From Porphyromonadaceae bacterium UBA7048 (lineage in GTDB: Bacteria > Bacteroidota > Bacteroidia > Bacteroidales > Muribaculaceae): a stretch of DNA of 64,000 nucleotides. Location: the NCBI GenBank assembly GCA_002493945.1, contig DLAL01000070.1, forward strand, positions 1-64,000, in the 5' to 3' direction. The notes beneath the pieces were generated by a model. That model made no database searches, had not been told where the DNA came from, and was given only the letters and a program-made list of their open reading frames with translations. The position numbers and the translations under genes are program-made. This document shows positions 52,996 to 61,217 of this stretch, one piece after another (positions within the stretch are counted from its first letter, which is position 1; each line of letters begins with the position of its first letter).

Positions 52996-53826
52996 ATGAA
53001 AAAACTCCTGCTTCGAGGCGCCACAGGCGCAGTATATGTGGCGCTGATTGTCGGCGCCATCCTGGGCGGTCTGCCGTGGTTCACGGCTCTTATGTCGCTC
53101 TTCACCGTTCTGGCGGTTCTCGAATTCACCAAGGTCGTAAACGGCGGTCTTCAGACACACGGCACGGCGCCGCTCTCCACCGCCGTCGACGTGCTGGCGG
53201 CTCTCGCTATAGTCAACCTGGTGAATCTCTTCAATTTTCCCTCCTGGCTCAGCATGACAGTTGTGGCCGCAGCCGCAGTCTATCTGCCCCTGCGCTTCAC
53301 CATAGCCCTCTACGACAAGCGCCCCGAAGCCTTCCGCTGCGCCGCCTGGTCGGTGCTCGCGCTGGCCTACATAGCAGTGCCGCTGTGCATGGTGTGCATG
53401 CTCTACGCCGACCGTCCCTCGGCGCCTATGCTCGTGCTGGCCATGTTCGTCATGATCTGGCTCAATGACACCGGCGCATACCTCGTCGGCTCGGCCATCG
53501 GACGTAACAAGCTCTTCGAGCGTCTTTCGCCCAAGAAGTCGTGGGAAGGGTTCTTCGGCGGACTGGTATTCGACATCGCCGCCGGAGCGGCATGCCACTG
53601 GCTCATTCCCGGCGTTCCCTTCGGACTTGCCGGATGGATAGGTTTCGGCATCATGGTGTGTCTGCTCTCCACATGGGGCGACCTCTTCGAGTCGCTTATG
53701 AAGCGCAGCATGCACATCAAGGATTCGGGCAACATCATACCGGGCCACGGCGGTATCCTCGACCGCATCGACTCGCTCCTCTTCGTAGCCATAGGCTCGT
53801 TCGTCTATTATAATTTCTTCTTTTAA
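52996..53826 (+). CDS. cdsA: Phosphatidate cytidylyltransferase
   Basis: This 276-residue membrane protein makes CDP-diacylglycerol for phospholipid synthesis. It has about seven membrane segments and the CdsA signature near the C-terminus (SLMKRSMHIKDSGNIIPGHG, followed by GILDRID), with the metal-binding Lys-Asp and His-Gly-Gly. Length is typical. Confidence 0.95.
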   Translation: MKKLLLRGATGAVYVALIVGAILGGLPWFTALMSLFTVLAVLEFTKVVNGGLQTHGTAPLSTAVDVLAALAIVNLVNLFNFPSWLSMTVVAAAAVYLPLRFTIALYDKRPEAFRCAAWSVLALAYIAVPLCMVCMLYADRPSAPMLVLAMFVMIWLNDTGAYLVGSAIGRNKLFERLSPKKSWEGFFGGLVFDIAAGAACHWLIPGVPFGLAGWIGFGIMVCLLSTWGDLFESLMKRSMHIKDSGNIIPGHGGILDRIDSLLFVAIGSFVYYNFFF

Positions 53827-53841
53827 GAGTTACTTCAGAAA

Positions 53842-54999
53842 ATGGCAGTAAAAGTAGGAGATACAGTACGTTTTCTCAACACTACCGGCGGCGGCCGCGT
53901 CACGCGCATAGCCGACGGCCTGGCATACGTCGACGACGACGGCTTCGAGACTCCTGTCCTCATACACGACTGTGTCGTGGTGGGCGACGCTCCCGTATTC
54001 GGCAATCCGTCGGCTCCGGCCAAGAGCAAGGAAGCCGCATCGCCCAAGAGTGCTCCGGCAGCTCCTGCGCCCAAAGTCCGCATATCCGAACCGACACAGC
54101 TCCCCGTGGTCGAAACCGCGGGCGGCGACGTGCTGAACATCGTCGTCGGCTTCGAGCCGCTTGACATCAAGTCGCTGTCGCAGTCGGACTTCGACGCATA
54201 CGTGGTCAACGATTCGAACTACTATCTGTTCGTCAGCATAGCCACACGCTCGCGCGACTCCCGCGAGTGGCAGCACCGCTACGACGGTGTGATCGAGCCT
54301 AACATCCAGGAGTACGCGTTCACGCTCGGACAGGCCGACCTGCCGTCGTTCGACCGTCTGTCGGTGCAGTACACAGCCTTCAAGCGCGACCGCGACTATG
54401 AGGCCAAAGCGCCGGGCGACGTCGACATCAGGGTCGATGCCACCAAGTTCGCCAAGCTGCACTGCTTCAGGCCGAACCCGTACTTCGACGGACCGGTGAT
54501 AGCCTTCGACATCAGCGTCGACGACCGCGTGCAGACCGACACGATGCCTGCCATCGACGCCCGTGCCCTCGAACAGGGCATGAAGGAGAAGCGCCGCGAC
54601 CTCTCCTCGCAGCAGCATGCCGCACCGCGACAGTCGAAGCCGTCGCACCGCGACGACAGTCCGATAGTGGTCGACCTTCACGCTTCCGAGCTCCTCGACA
54701 CCACCGCCGGACTCTCCCCGGCCGACATCCTCAATATGCAGATTGACCGTTTCTCCGAAGTGATGAACGCGCACCTCCGCGCTCCCGGCACAAAGATTGT
54801 GTTCATCCACGGCAAAGGCGAGGGAGTGCTGCGTCAGGCTCTGATGAAGGAGCTGAACCACCGCTACAAGGGACACGACGTGCAGGACGCCTCCTTCCGT
54901 GAGTACGGATTCGGAGCCACGCAGGTCACCATACGTCCTGTGCTGCCGACTGACACACCCGCGCCTGTTCAGCCGAAGAAACGTAAGCAACGCCGATGA
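53842..54999 (+). CDS. DUF2027 and Smr domain protein
   Basis: This 385-residue protein combines an N-terminal KOW/Tudor-like segment (VGDTVRFLNTTGGGRVTRI), a central DUF2027 region (about 95-235) and a C-terminal Smr domain (about 275-370). The Smr motif HGKGEGVLR is intact, as is the DLHASELLD start of the domain. Smr domains act as nicking endonucleases or in ribosome rescue (MutS2/SmrB-like). This domain set is characteristic of Bacteroidota. The stop overlaps the next gene. Confidence 0.88.
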   Translation: MAVKVGDTVRFLNTTGGGRVTRIADGLAYVDDDGFETPVLIHDCVVVGDAPVFGNPSAPAKSKEAASPKSAPAAPAPKVRISEPTQLPVVETAGGDVLNIVVGFEPLDIKSLSQSDFDAYVVNDSNYYLFVSIATRSRDSREWQHRYDGVIEPNIQEYAFTLGQADLPSFDRLSVQYTAFKRDRDYEAKAPGDVDIRVDATKFAKLHCFRPNPYFDGPVIAFDISVDDRVQTDTMPAIDARALEQGMKEKRRDLSSQQHAAPRQSKPSHRDDSPIVVDLHASELLDTTAGLSPADILNMQIDRFSEVMNAHLRAPGTKIVFIHGKGEGVLRQALMKELNHRYKGHDVQDASFREYGFGATQVTIRPVLPTDTPAPVQPKKRKQRR

Positions 55000-55790
55000 T
55001 ACTCTACTTCACCGGTACGGGAAACACGCGCCGGGCAGCCCTCCGGCTGGGACGGCTGCTCGGCGATGACTGTATAAGGGTGCTTACCGCAGCCGAGCTT
55101 CGAGAGCCCGACCGTGCGGTCATCGAAGTTCCCGAAGGGCACAAGCGTCTCGTATGGGCGTTCCCTACCTATTCGTGGGGCATACCGCCTGTAGTGGCAG
55201 AAGTTATGAAGCGCGCACGGATAGGCAGACGCGCCTCGGCGGCCACACACATCATGCTCACCACCTGCGGCGATGACATGGCCTACACCGACAGGCAGTG
55301 GCGCCGCATCATGCACGGCCGCGGACTCGCCGCGGCCGGGGCCTACGCCGTGGTCATGCCCAACACGTATGTGCTGATGAAAGGCTTCGACGTCGACGCC
55401 CCCGAAGTGGCGCAGGCCAAACTCGACGCTTCCGACGATGCCATAGGCCGTATAGCCGCGCAGATACTCGCAGAGACACCGGGCGACATCACCGTCCGTC
55501 TGGGATGGTCGCGCGTGAAGTCGGGCATCATCTACCCGTGGTTCATCCGCTACGCCATGTCGCCGCGCCCCTTCCACAGCACCGAAGGCTGCATCTCATG
55601 CGGACTGTGCGCACGCTCGTGTCCGATGGACAATATCGTGATGAACTCCGGAGGACGCCCCGAGTGGCACGACAGCTGCGCGCTGTGTCTCCGCTGCTAC
55701 CACGTCTGTCCGCGCCATGCCGTAGCTTACGGGAAAGCAACCTCCGGAAAAGGTCAGTATCTCGAATCCTCAGACAGGAACCGCCCATAG
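54996..55790 (+). CDS. EFR1-type flavodoxin plus 2[4Fe-4S] ferredoxin protein
   Basis: This 264-residue protein begins with a flavodoxin FMN loop (ILYFTGTGNTRRAA). Its C-terminus has two cluster motifs, CISCGLCARSCP and CALCLRCYHVCP, each typical of a [4Fe-4S] cluster. EFR1-family proteins are electron carriers of unknown partner. Its 3' end overlaps the 3' end of the convergent beta-lactamase gene by 37 bases. Confidence 0.9.
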   Translation: MILYFTGTGNTRRAALRLGRLLGDDCIRVLTAAELREPDRAVIEVPEGHKRLVWAFPTYSWGIPPVVAEVMKRARIGRRASAATHIMLTTCGDDMAYTDRQWRRIMHGRGLAAAGAYAVVMPNTYVLMKGFDVDAPEVAQAKLDASDDAIGRIAAQILAETPGDITVRLGWSRVKSGIIYPWFIRYAMSPRPFHSTEGCISCGLCARSCPMDNIVMNSGGRPEWHDSCALCLRCYHVCPRHAVAYGKATSGKGQYLESSDRNRP

Positions 55791-56674
55791 ACCAGCTTCG
55801 AGATATCGGCTATCACAGCCGACGCCTCGTCCTCTGTTCCGCGGAAGTCGCGGATAAACACCGCCAGCGCATAGTCCCTGCCGTCAGGCAGCCTGAAATA
55901 TCCCACGTCATTGTGAGCTACCAGTTCTCCGGCATCGTTGCGGTAGCCGCTTCCGGTCTTGTGCCCGAAGAGAACGCCCTGAGCATCCGCTACGGCGGCA
56001 CCGAGGCGGTCATGTCCGGTGGTGACGGTCAGCAGCGCGCTCCTGATGGAATCCTGTGTCGCAGAACCGATGATGTCAGAAGTGAAGACCTGACGTATCA
56101 GCAAGGCGGCCGAGAGCGGCGATGTATAGTTGAGATAGCTCAGACTGTGCTCGCGCTTCATCTCAGCCTCCGAATATAATATCTGAAAACTCGTATCGGC
56201 CGCGACTGACTTCACGAAACGGTATGTATCGGCCGGAGAGGATATGTGCGAGAAGAGAAGATTGCTGGCGTTGTTGTCGCTCGATGTCACGGCATATCTG
56301 ATGAGTTCGCCGACACTCACATCGAAGTCACCGTTTCCGTAGACTTTCAGCATCGGGCTCCACGTGTGTGGGTCGAGTTCGTCGGCGCGGACAGACAGAA
56401 CGCTGTCCAATGACGCTCCGGCGCGTTCGACGGCAGAGCCGGCGGCGAGGGCCTGATGGAGCTTGAACACACTCATCATGGGATAGGCCACACCATTATT
56501 GACGGTCACTGTGTCGAGGTCGCTGACGAATGCTATGCCGACCATGCCCGGCACAGAGTCAGCGATGGCATACAGACTGTTCTCAAGGCGCTCATGGCTG
56601 ATATTCGGGCAGTCTCGGCAAGCGGCAAGAAGGAGGGAGGACGCAAGGAAGCTACAAGGCAGCAGGTTCTTCAT
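55754..56674 (-). CDS. Class A (subclass A2-like) beta-lactamase lipoprotein
   Basis: From the ATG at 56674 the protein has 306 residues and a lipoprotein signal (lipobox LAAC, Cys19). Class A motifs are all present: SVFK at 68-71 (catalytic Ser68), SDN at 132-134 and KTG at 239-241. The omega-loop segment SEAEMKREH (about 168-176) and the downstream YLNYTSPLSAALL resemble the CfxA/CepA-type enzymes of Bacteroidales. The function is probably beta-lactam hydrolysis, anchored to a membrane. A second in-frame ATG at 56689 is possible. Activity and spectrum cannot be read from sequence. Confidence 0.85.
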   Translation of the reverse strand: MKNLLPCSFLASSLLLAACRDCPNISHERLENSLYAIADSVPGMVGIAFVSDLDTVTVNNGVAYPMMSVFKLHQALAAGSAVERAGASLDSVLSVRADELDPHTWSPMLKVYGNGDFDVSVGELIRYAVTSSDNNASNLLFSHISSPADTYRFVKSVAADTSFQILYSEAEMKREHSLSYLNYTSPLSAALLIRQVFTSDIIGSATQDSIRSALLTVTTGHDRLGAAVADAQGVLFGHKTGSGYRNDAGELVAHNDVGYFRLPDGRDYALAVFIRDFRGTEDEASAVIADISKLVYGRFLSEDSRY

Positions 56675-56704
56675 ACTTCGGTCATTCATTGAGTTTAACG
56701 GCCG

Positions 56705-56735
56705 CAAAATTACTAATAATCCTCAATAACGCAAA
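56705..56735 (-). promoter_or_regulatory. Promoter of the beta-lactamase gene
   Basis: On the minus strand TTTG (56735-56732), a 19-base spacer and TAATTTTG (56712-56705) match the consensus. The start would be near 56698, so only the ATGs at 56689 or 56674 can be used. The -33 element overlaps the preceding terminator stem. Confidence 0.75.
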
Positions 56736-56786
56736 AACAGGCAGCATGCCTGAAGTCGCGGAGACTTCGGGCGCGCTGCCTGTTTT
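56734..56786. terminator. Terminator between the orphan lipoprotein and beta-lactamase genes
   Basis: A perfect 12-base inverted repeat (56734-56745 with 56775-56786, arm AAAACAGGCAGC) has an inner stem (CCTGAAGTC/GACTTCGGG). Minus-strand T-runs follow it. It ends the lipoprotein transcript 20 or so bases after its stop. Confidence 0.85.
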
Positions 56787-56808
56787 ATATTAAGAGTCAA
56801 ACTTAGGT

Positions 56809-57279
56809 CTACTGGTTGAGGCTCGCCTTCACCGAGAAAGCGGCTTCGCCTGCATCGGGCATATCGGTCTCGGATTCGACTACTTCGACACGGAATCCGA
56901 CGACTGCCGTAGCGAGTTCCTTGTCGACAGCCGCTACAGGGCACTGTACGTCGAGGCTGTGCTGGCCGGCGGGAGTCTGCGGAACGATGTAGAGATTGAA
57001 CGGGAACGGAGGTACGAGCGAAACGCCCACGGGATAACCGTCCCAGTAGAATCCGGCAGAGGTGATGATGGCGGCCTTGCCTTCCTCGCGGTTGGTCACT
57101 GTTATCGATGTAATCTTCAGCGTATCTCCGGCCACGACGTACAGCTTGCCGTCGTCGCCGCGTACGGCATTCTCGAACTGGAAGCCGAAGTCAACGTCAG
57201 GTAGATCTTTGTCATCGCAGCAGGAAGCCACCGTGATGAGCGCGAGCAGCGGAAGGAGGAGAGAGAATAACTTTTTCAT
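56809..57279 (-). CDS. Small lipoprotein, unknown function
   Basis: This 156-residue lipoprotein has a signal with lipobox ASC (cleavage before the first Cys of CCDDKDLPD). The acidic residues right after the Cys fit the surface-export signal of Bacteroidota lipoproteins. The body is beta-rich (DTLKITSITVTNREEGKAA; SLDVQCPVAAVDKEL), suggesting a single immunoglobulin-like sandwich. I do not recognise the family. It lies 41 bases after clpB, so it may be read from the clpB promoter. Confidence 0.7.
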   Translation of the reverse strand: MKKLFSLLLPLLALITVASCCDDKDLPDVDFGFQFENAVRGDDGKLYVVAGDTLKITSITVTNREEGKAAIITSAGFYWDGYPVGVSLVPPFPFNLYIVPQTPAGQHSLDVQCPVAAVDKELATAVVGFRVEVVESETDMPDAGEAAFSVKASLNQ

Positions 57280-57320
57280 CGTTGTGTTCTAAATTGTCAT
57301 TTTGATTAAACGGGTGTTTG

Positions 57321-59912
57321 TCAGTTGCGGAATATCAGTCCGTCGCCTTCGACATCTATCTCTATCGGCTTGGTGCGGTCGACTTTCTGTGCGAGGATGT
57401 CCTTGGACAGCTGGTTGAGCACAAGTCTGTGGATGGCACGCTTGACGGGTCGGGCGCCGAACTCGGGGTCGTATCCCTCGTCAGCCAGGAAGCTCAGAGC
57501 CTTCGGGGTGATGCGGAGTTCTATACCCGAATTCTGCTGGAGCATGCGCTGGATGCCGCGTATCTGCAGACCTACGATTTCCTCGATTTCGGTGCGGTTG
57601 AGCGGCGTGAACATTATAATCTCGTCGATACGGTTGAGGAACTCGGGGCGTATGGTCTCCTTGAGCATCTCGAGCACCTGCGTCTTGGTCTTCTCCACGG
57701 TCTCGTCCTTGTTCTCGGGAGTCATCGCGGCGAAATTCTCACGGATGAGCGACGAGCCCATGTTCGAGGTCATGATGATGATGGTGTTCTTGAAGTTGAC
57801 GTTTCGGCCCTTGTTGTCGGTCAGTCGTCCGTCGTCAAGCACCTGAAGCAGGATGTTGAACACATCGGGATGCGCCTTCTCTATTTCATCGAAGAGCACT
57901 ACCTGATAGGGCTTGCGGCGTACGGACTCCGTGAGCTGTCCGCCTTCCTCGTATCCGACATATCCCGGAGGCGCTCCGACCAGACGCGATACGGAGTGCT
58001 TCTCCTGATACTCGCTCATGTCGATACGCGTCATCATGTTCTCGTCGTCAAAGAGGTATTCGGCCAGCGCCTTGGCGAGTTCTGTCTTGCCGACACCAGT
58101 GGTGCCCAGGAAGATGAACGAGCCGATAGGACGCTTGGGGTCGTTGAGGCCGGCACGGCTGCGGCGCACTGCGTCGGCGATGGCTGCGATGGCTTCGTTC
58201 TGACCCACGACGCGGCTGTGGAGCTCTTCTTCGAGGTGGAGCAGTTTCTCCTTCTCGCTCTGCACCATCTTGTTGACGGGGATTCCGGTCCAGCGCGACA
58301 CTACGTCGGCTATGTCCTCGGCATCCACTTCTTCCTTGATGAGGGCCTTCTCGCCCTGCATGGCGCGGAGCTGCTCCTGAATCTCGGCGATTTCCTTGCG
58401 TTTCTGCTCGATGCTCGAATAGCGGATTTCGGCCACACGGCCATAGTCGCCTTCGCGCTCGGCCTTGTCGGCCTCGAAGTTGAGCTGCTCTATGTCAATC
58501 TTGTTCTGCTGTATGCGGGCTATGAGCTCGCGCTCGGCCTTCCACTTGGCGGTGTAGGAGTTCTCTTCCTCGCGCAGTTCGGCTATCTCGCGCTCAATCT
58601 GCTCTACCCTTTCCTTCTCGCCCTCGCGCTTCATGGCCTCGCGCTCGATTTCCTTCTGCGCTATGCGGCGCGTGATGTCGTCGAGAGCCTGAGGCACGGA
58701 GTCAATCTCAAGTTTGAGTTTGGCGGCAGCCTCGTCGACAAGGTCGATGGCCTTGTCAGGCAGGAAGCGGTCAGTGATGTAGCGCTCCGAGAGCTGTACG
58801 GCGGCGACAATCGCCTCGTCGCGGATACGTACCTTGTGGTGGTTCTCGTAGCGCTCCTTCAGTCCGCGGAGGATGGCGATGGCGGCGTTCTCGTCGGGCT
58901 CGTCGACCATCACTTTCTGGAATCGGCGTTCGAGCGCCTTGTCTTTCTCGAAGTATTTCTGATACTCGTCGAGCGTGGTGGCGCCGATGCTGCGGAGTTC
59001 GCCGCGCGCCAGTGCCGGCTTGAGGATGTTGGCGGCGTCCATGGCGCCTTCGCCCTTGCCTGCTCCGACGAGAGTGTGGATTTCGTCGATGAAGAGGATA
59101 ATCTCGCCTTCGGCCGAGGTCACTTCGTTGACGATGGCCTTCAGACGTTCCTCGAATTCGCCCTTGTACTTGGCACCGGCCACGAGGGCGCCCATATCGA
59201 GCGAGTATATCTGCTTGCTGCGCAGGTTCTCGGGCACGTCACCGCGGACGATACGCTGCGCGAGTCCTTCGGCGATGGCCGTCTTGCCCGTACCGGGTTC
59301 GCCGATAAGCATGGGATTGTTCTTCGTGCGTCGGCTAAGTATCTGGAGCACGCGGCGAATCTCCTCGTCACGTCCGATGACAGGGTCGAGCTTGCCCGAC
59401 CGCGCACGTTCGTTGAGGTTCACGGCGTACTTCGACAGCGCGTTGTATGTATCTTCGGCACTCTGGTCGGTCGCGGTCTTGCCCTTGCGGAGCTCCTCGA
59501 TGGCGGCAAGCATCTCCTTGCGGTTGAGGCCGGCATCCTTGAGGATGGTCGATGCGGGCGAACTGATTTCGAATATGGCCAGAAGTATGGCCTCGAGTGT
59601 CACGTACTGGTCGCCGAGTTTCTTCGACTCGTCGATTGAGCGCTGAAGCACATCATTCGACGTGCGGCTCAGATAAGGTTCGGCGCCCGATACCTTGGGA
59701 AGAGCATCGATGTCCGCATCTACCTGACGAGTGACCATGGCGGGGTTGGCGCCGATTTTCTGGAAGATGAACTTCACAACCGACTCTCCCTCGTCTATCA
59801 CACCTTTGAGCAGGCACACCGGCTCTATCGACTGTGCGCCCGCGCCGCGGGTCACTTCGACAGCCTTCTGGATGGCTTCCTGCGATTTGATGGTGAAATT
59901 ATTGAAATTCAT
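57321..59912 (-). CDS. clpB: ClpB disaggregase
   Basis: The 863-residue Hsp100 chaperone has the N-domain (about 1-150) and AAA1 with Walker A GEPGTGKTA near 205. The coiled-coil M domain spans about 400-530. AAA2 has GTTGVGKTE near 605 and a sensor-2-like GARPVKR near the end. ClpB rescues aggregated proteins with DnaK. It is the full family length. No clear housekeeping promoter is seen upstream. Confidence 0.97.
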   Translation of the reverse strand: MNFNNFTIKSQEAIQKAVEVTRGAGAQSIEPVCLLKGVIDEGESVVKFIFQKIGANPAMVTRQVDADIDALPKVSGAEPYLSRTSNDVLQRSIDESKKLGDQYVTLEAILLAIFEISSPASTILKDAGLNRKEMLAAIEELRKGKTATDQSAEDTYNALSKYAVNLNERARSGKLDPVIGRDEEIRRVLQILSRRTKNNPMLIGEPGTGKTAIAEGLAQRIVRGDVPENLRSKQIYSLDMGALVAGAKYKGEFEERLKAIVNEVTSAEGEIILFIDEIHTLVGAGKGEGAMDAANILKPALARGELRSIGATTLDEYQKYFEKDKALERRFQKVMVDEPDENAAIAILRGLKERYENHHKVRIRDEAIVAAVQLSERYITDRFLPDKAIDLVDEAAAKLKLEIDSVPQALDDITRRIAQKEIEREAMKREGEKERVEQIEREIAELREEENSYTAKWKAERELIARIQQNKIDIEQLNFEADKAEREGDYGRVAEIRYSSIEQKRKEIAEIQEQLRAMQGEKALIKEEVDAEDIADVVSRWTGIPVNKMVQSEKEKLLHLEEELHSRVVGQNEAIAAIADAVRRSRAGLNDPKRPIGSFIFLGTTGVGKTELAKALAEYLFDDENMMTRIDMSEYQEKHSVSRLVGAPPGYVGYEEGGQLTESVRRKPYQVVLFDEIEKAHPDVFNILLQVLDDGRLTDNKGRNVNFKNTIIIMTSNMGSSLIRENFAAMTPENKDETVEKTKTQVLEMLKETIRPEFLNRIDEIIMFTPLNRTEIEEIVGLQIRGIQRMLQQNSGIELRITPKALSFLADEGYDPEFGARPVKRAIHRLVLNQLSKDILAQKVDRTKPIEIDVEGDGLIFRN

Positions 59913-59993
59913 ATAGTGTAGTTGATGAATTATTTCTGTTGACTTATAATTTACATTTTAAACAACCACAACTGTGCAATTGTTGTGCCATAT

Positions 59994-60025
59994 CTTGTGA
60001 TTCTGCCAAAATAGCAGTACCTTTG
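59994..60025 (+). promoter_or_regulatory. Promoter of sbcDC
   Basis: CTTG at 59994-59997 (one mismatch to TTTG), a 20-base spacer and TACCTTTG at 60018-60025 form a good match. The leader to the sbcD ATG at 60048 is about 15 bases. Confidence 0.65.
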
Positions 60026-60047
60026 TGTCGGGAATAAATCACATAAG

Positions 60048-61217
60048 ATGCGAATCGTACACACTTCAGACTGGCATATAGGCCATCGGCTCAACGACTT
60101 CGACCGCACGGACGAATCCGCCGCCATGCTTGACAGCATCATCGGCCACGTGGAATCCGCACACGCCGACGCGCTGCTCGTGTCAGGCGACGTTTTCGAC
60201 ACGCCTCAGCCTTCGGCACAGGCTCAGAAACTCTTCGCATCGAAGATGATGGAGCTTCGGAGGCGCTGCCCCCGTCTGCGCATCATAGTGACGGCAGGCA
60301 ACCACGACAGCGCCACACGCCACGAAGCCGTCAATCCGCTGTGGGACGCCGTAGGCATCGACATGATAGGCACCGTATCGACCGACGACCTGCGCCACAA
60401 CATCGTGGTCATCCCCGGCAAGGGCGTCATAGCCGCCGTACCCTACGTCAATCCGCGCTTTCTGCCCGACGACTACTTCCGCCGCCTCATCGGTGAGGCC
60501 ATGTCGATGAAGGAATCCGATACGCTTCCGCTCGTGCTGATGGCACATCTGCCCGTGACAGGCTGCGACAGCACCGGACACGATGCCGACGACGTCATCA
60601 TAGGCGGTGTAGAAGCCGCCGTGCTCGCCGACCTCGGTGAAGGCTACGACTACCTCGCCCTCGGCCACATCCACAAGGAGCAGACACTCAGCCCCAAGGC
60701 GCGCTACTGCGGATCGCCTCTGCCGATGGGATTCGACGAGAATTTCGAGCATTTCATATCCGTCGTCGAGATTGACTCCGCAGGTGCCGCTCCGGCCGTG
60801 GAGCGATGCCGCATGGAGACTCCTGTTCCGCTTGTCACCCTTCCGTACGACGGACCGGGCTCGTGGGACGACGCCATAGCGGCCATCGGCGCCCTCGACC
60901 CGCTCAGCCCGGCCTACATCCGCCTGCAGGTGACTGACGACGGCTCGATTCCGCCCGACGCGCGCAGCCGTGCGGCCGCTCTCTGCGAAGGCACGCAGCT
61001 CCGCATATGCACCATAAAGGCCGTGCGTCCCGAGCTACGCGGTAATGACGGGGAAGAAGACAGCGGCACTATGGACTTCGACCGCATACGCACCATAGCG
61101 CCGTCAGAGATAGCACGCATGTACGCCGCGTCCGAGGGCCGTGAGTTCGATGCCGAACTTGCGGATATGTTCGCCCTGGCCGCCGCCAATGTCGAATCAG
61201 AAAACCGTCAGCGATGA
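60048..61217 (+). CDS. sbcD: Exonuclease subunit SbcD (Mre11 family)
   Basis: SbcD is the metal-dependent nuclease of the SbcCD complex, which cleaves hairpins and blocked DNA ends. The 389-residue protein has the phosphoesterase motifs HTSDWHIGH at the N-terminus, SGDVFD, GNHDS and a late GHIHKEQ. The stop overlaps the sbcC start by ATGA. Confidence 0.95.
   Translation: MRIVHTSDWHIGHRLNDFDRTDESAAMLDSIIGHVESAHADALLVSGDVFDTPQPSAQAQKLFASKMMELRRRCPRLRIIVTAGNHDSATRHEAVNPLWDAVGIDMIGTVSTDDLRHNIVVIPGKGVIAAVPYVNPRFLPDDYFRRLIGEAMSMKESDTLPLVLMAHLPVTGCDSTGHDADDVIIGGVEAAVLADLGEGYDYLALGHIHKEQTLSPKARYCGSPLPMGFDENFEHFISVVEIDSAGAAPAVERCRMETPVPLVTLPYDGPGSWDDAIAAIGALDPLSPAYIRLQVTDDGSIPPDARSRAAALCEGTQLRICTIKAVRPELRGNDGEEDSGTMDFDRIRTIAPSEIARMYAASEGREFDAELADMFALAAANVESENRQR

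Noticed and set aside
55298..56179. 293-codon plus-strand frame spanning the flavodoxin/beta-lactamase junction
   Set aside because: It is out of frame with the ferredoxin cysteines and antisense to the beta-lactamase; the product has no recognisable domain.
57318..59639. 773-codon open frame on the plus strand opposite clpB
   Set aside because: It is the mirror of clpB in a GC-rich genome with biased codon use; its Leu/Val/Glu/His-rich product has no domain, while clpB shows complete motifs.
59971..59991. CACAAC/GTTGTG dyad upstream of sbcD as an operator
   Set aside because: The arms are only 6 bases with a 9-base spacer, which is easily found by chance in an AT-rich gap.
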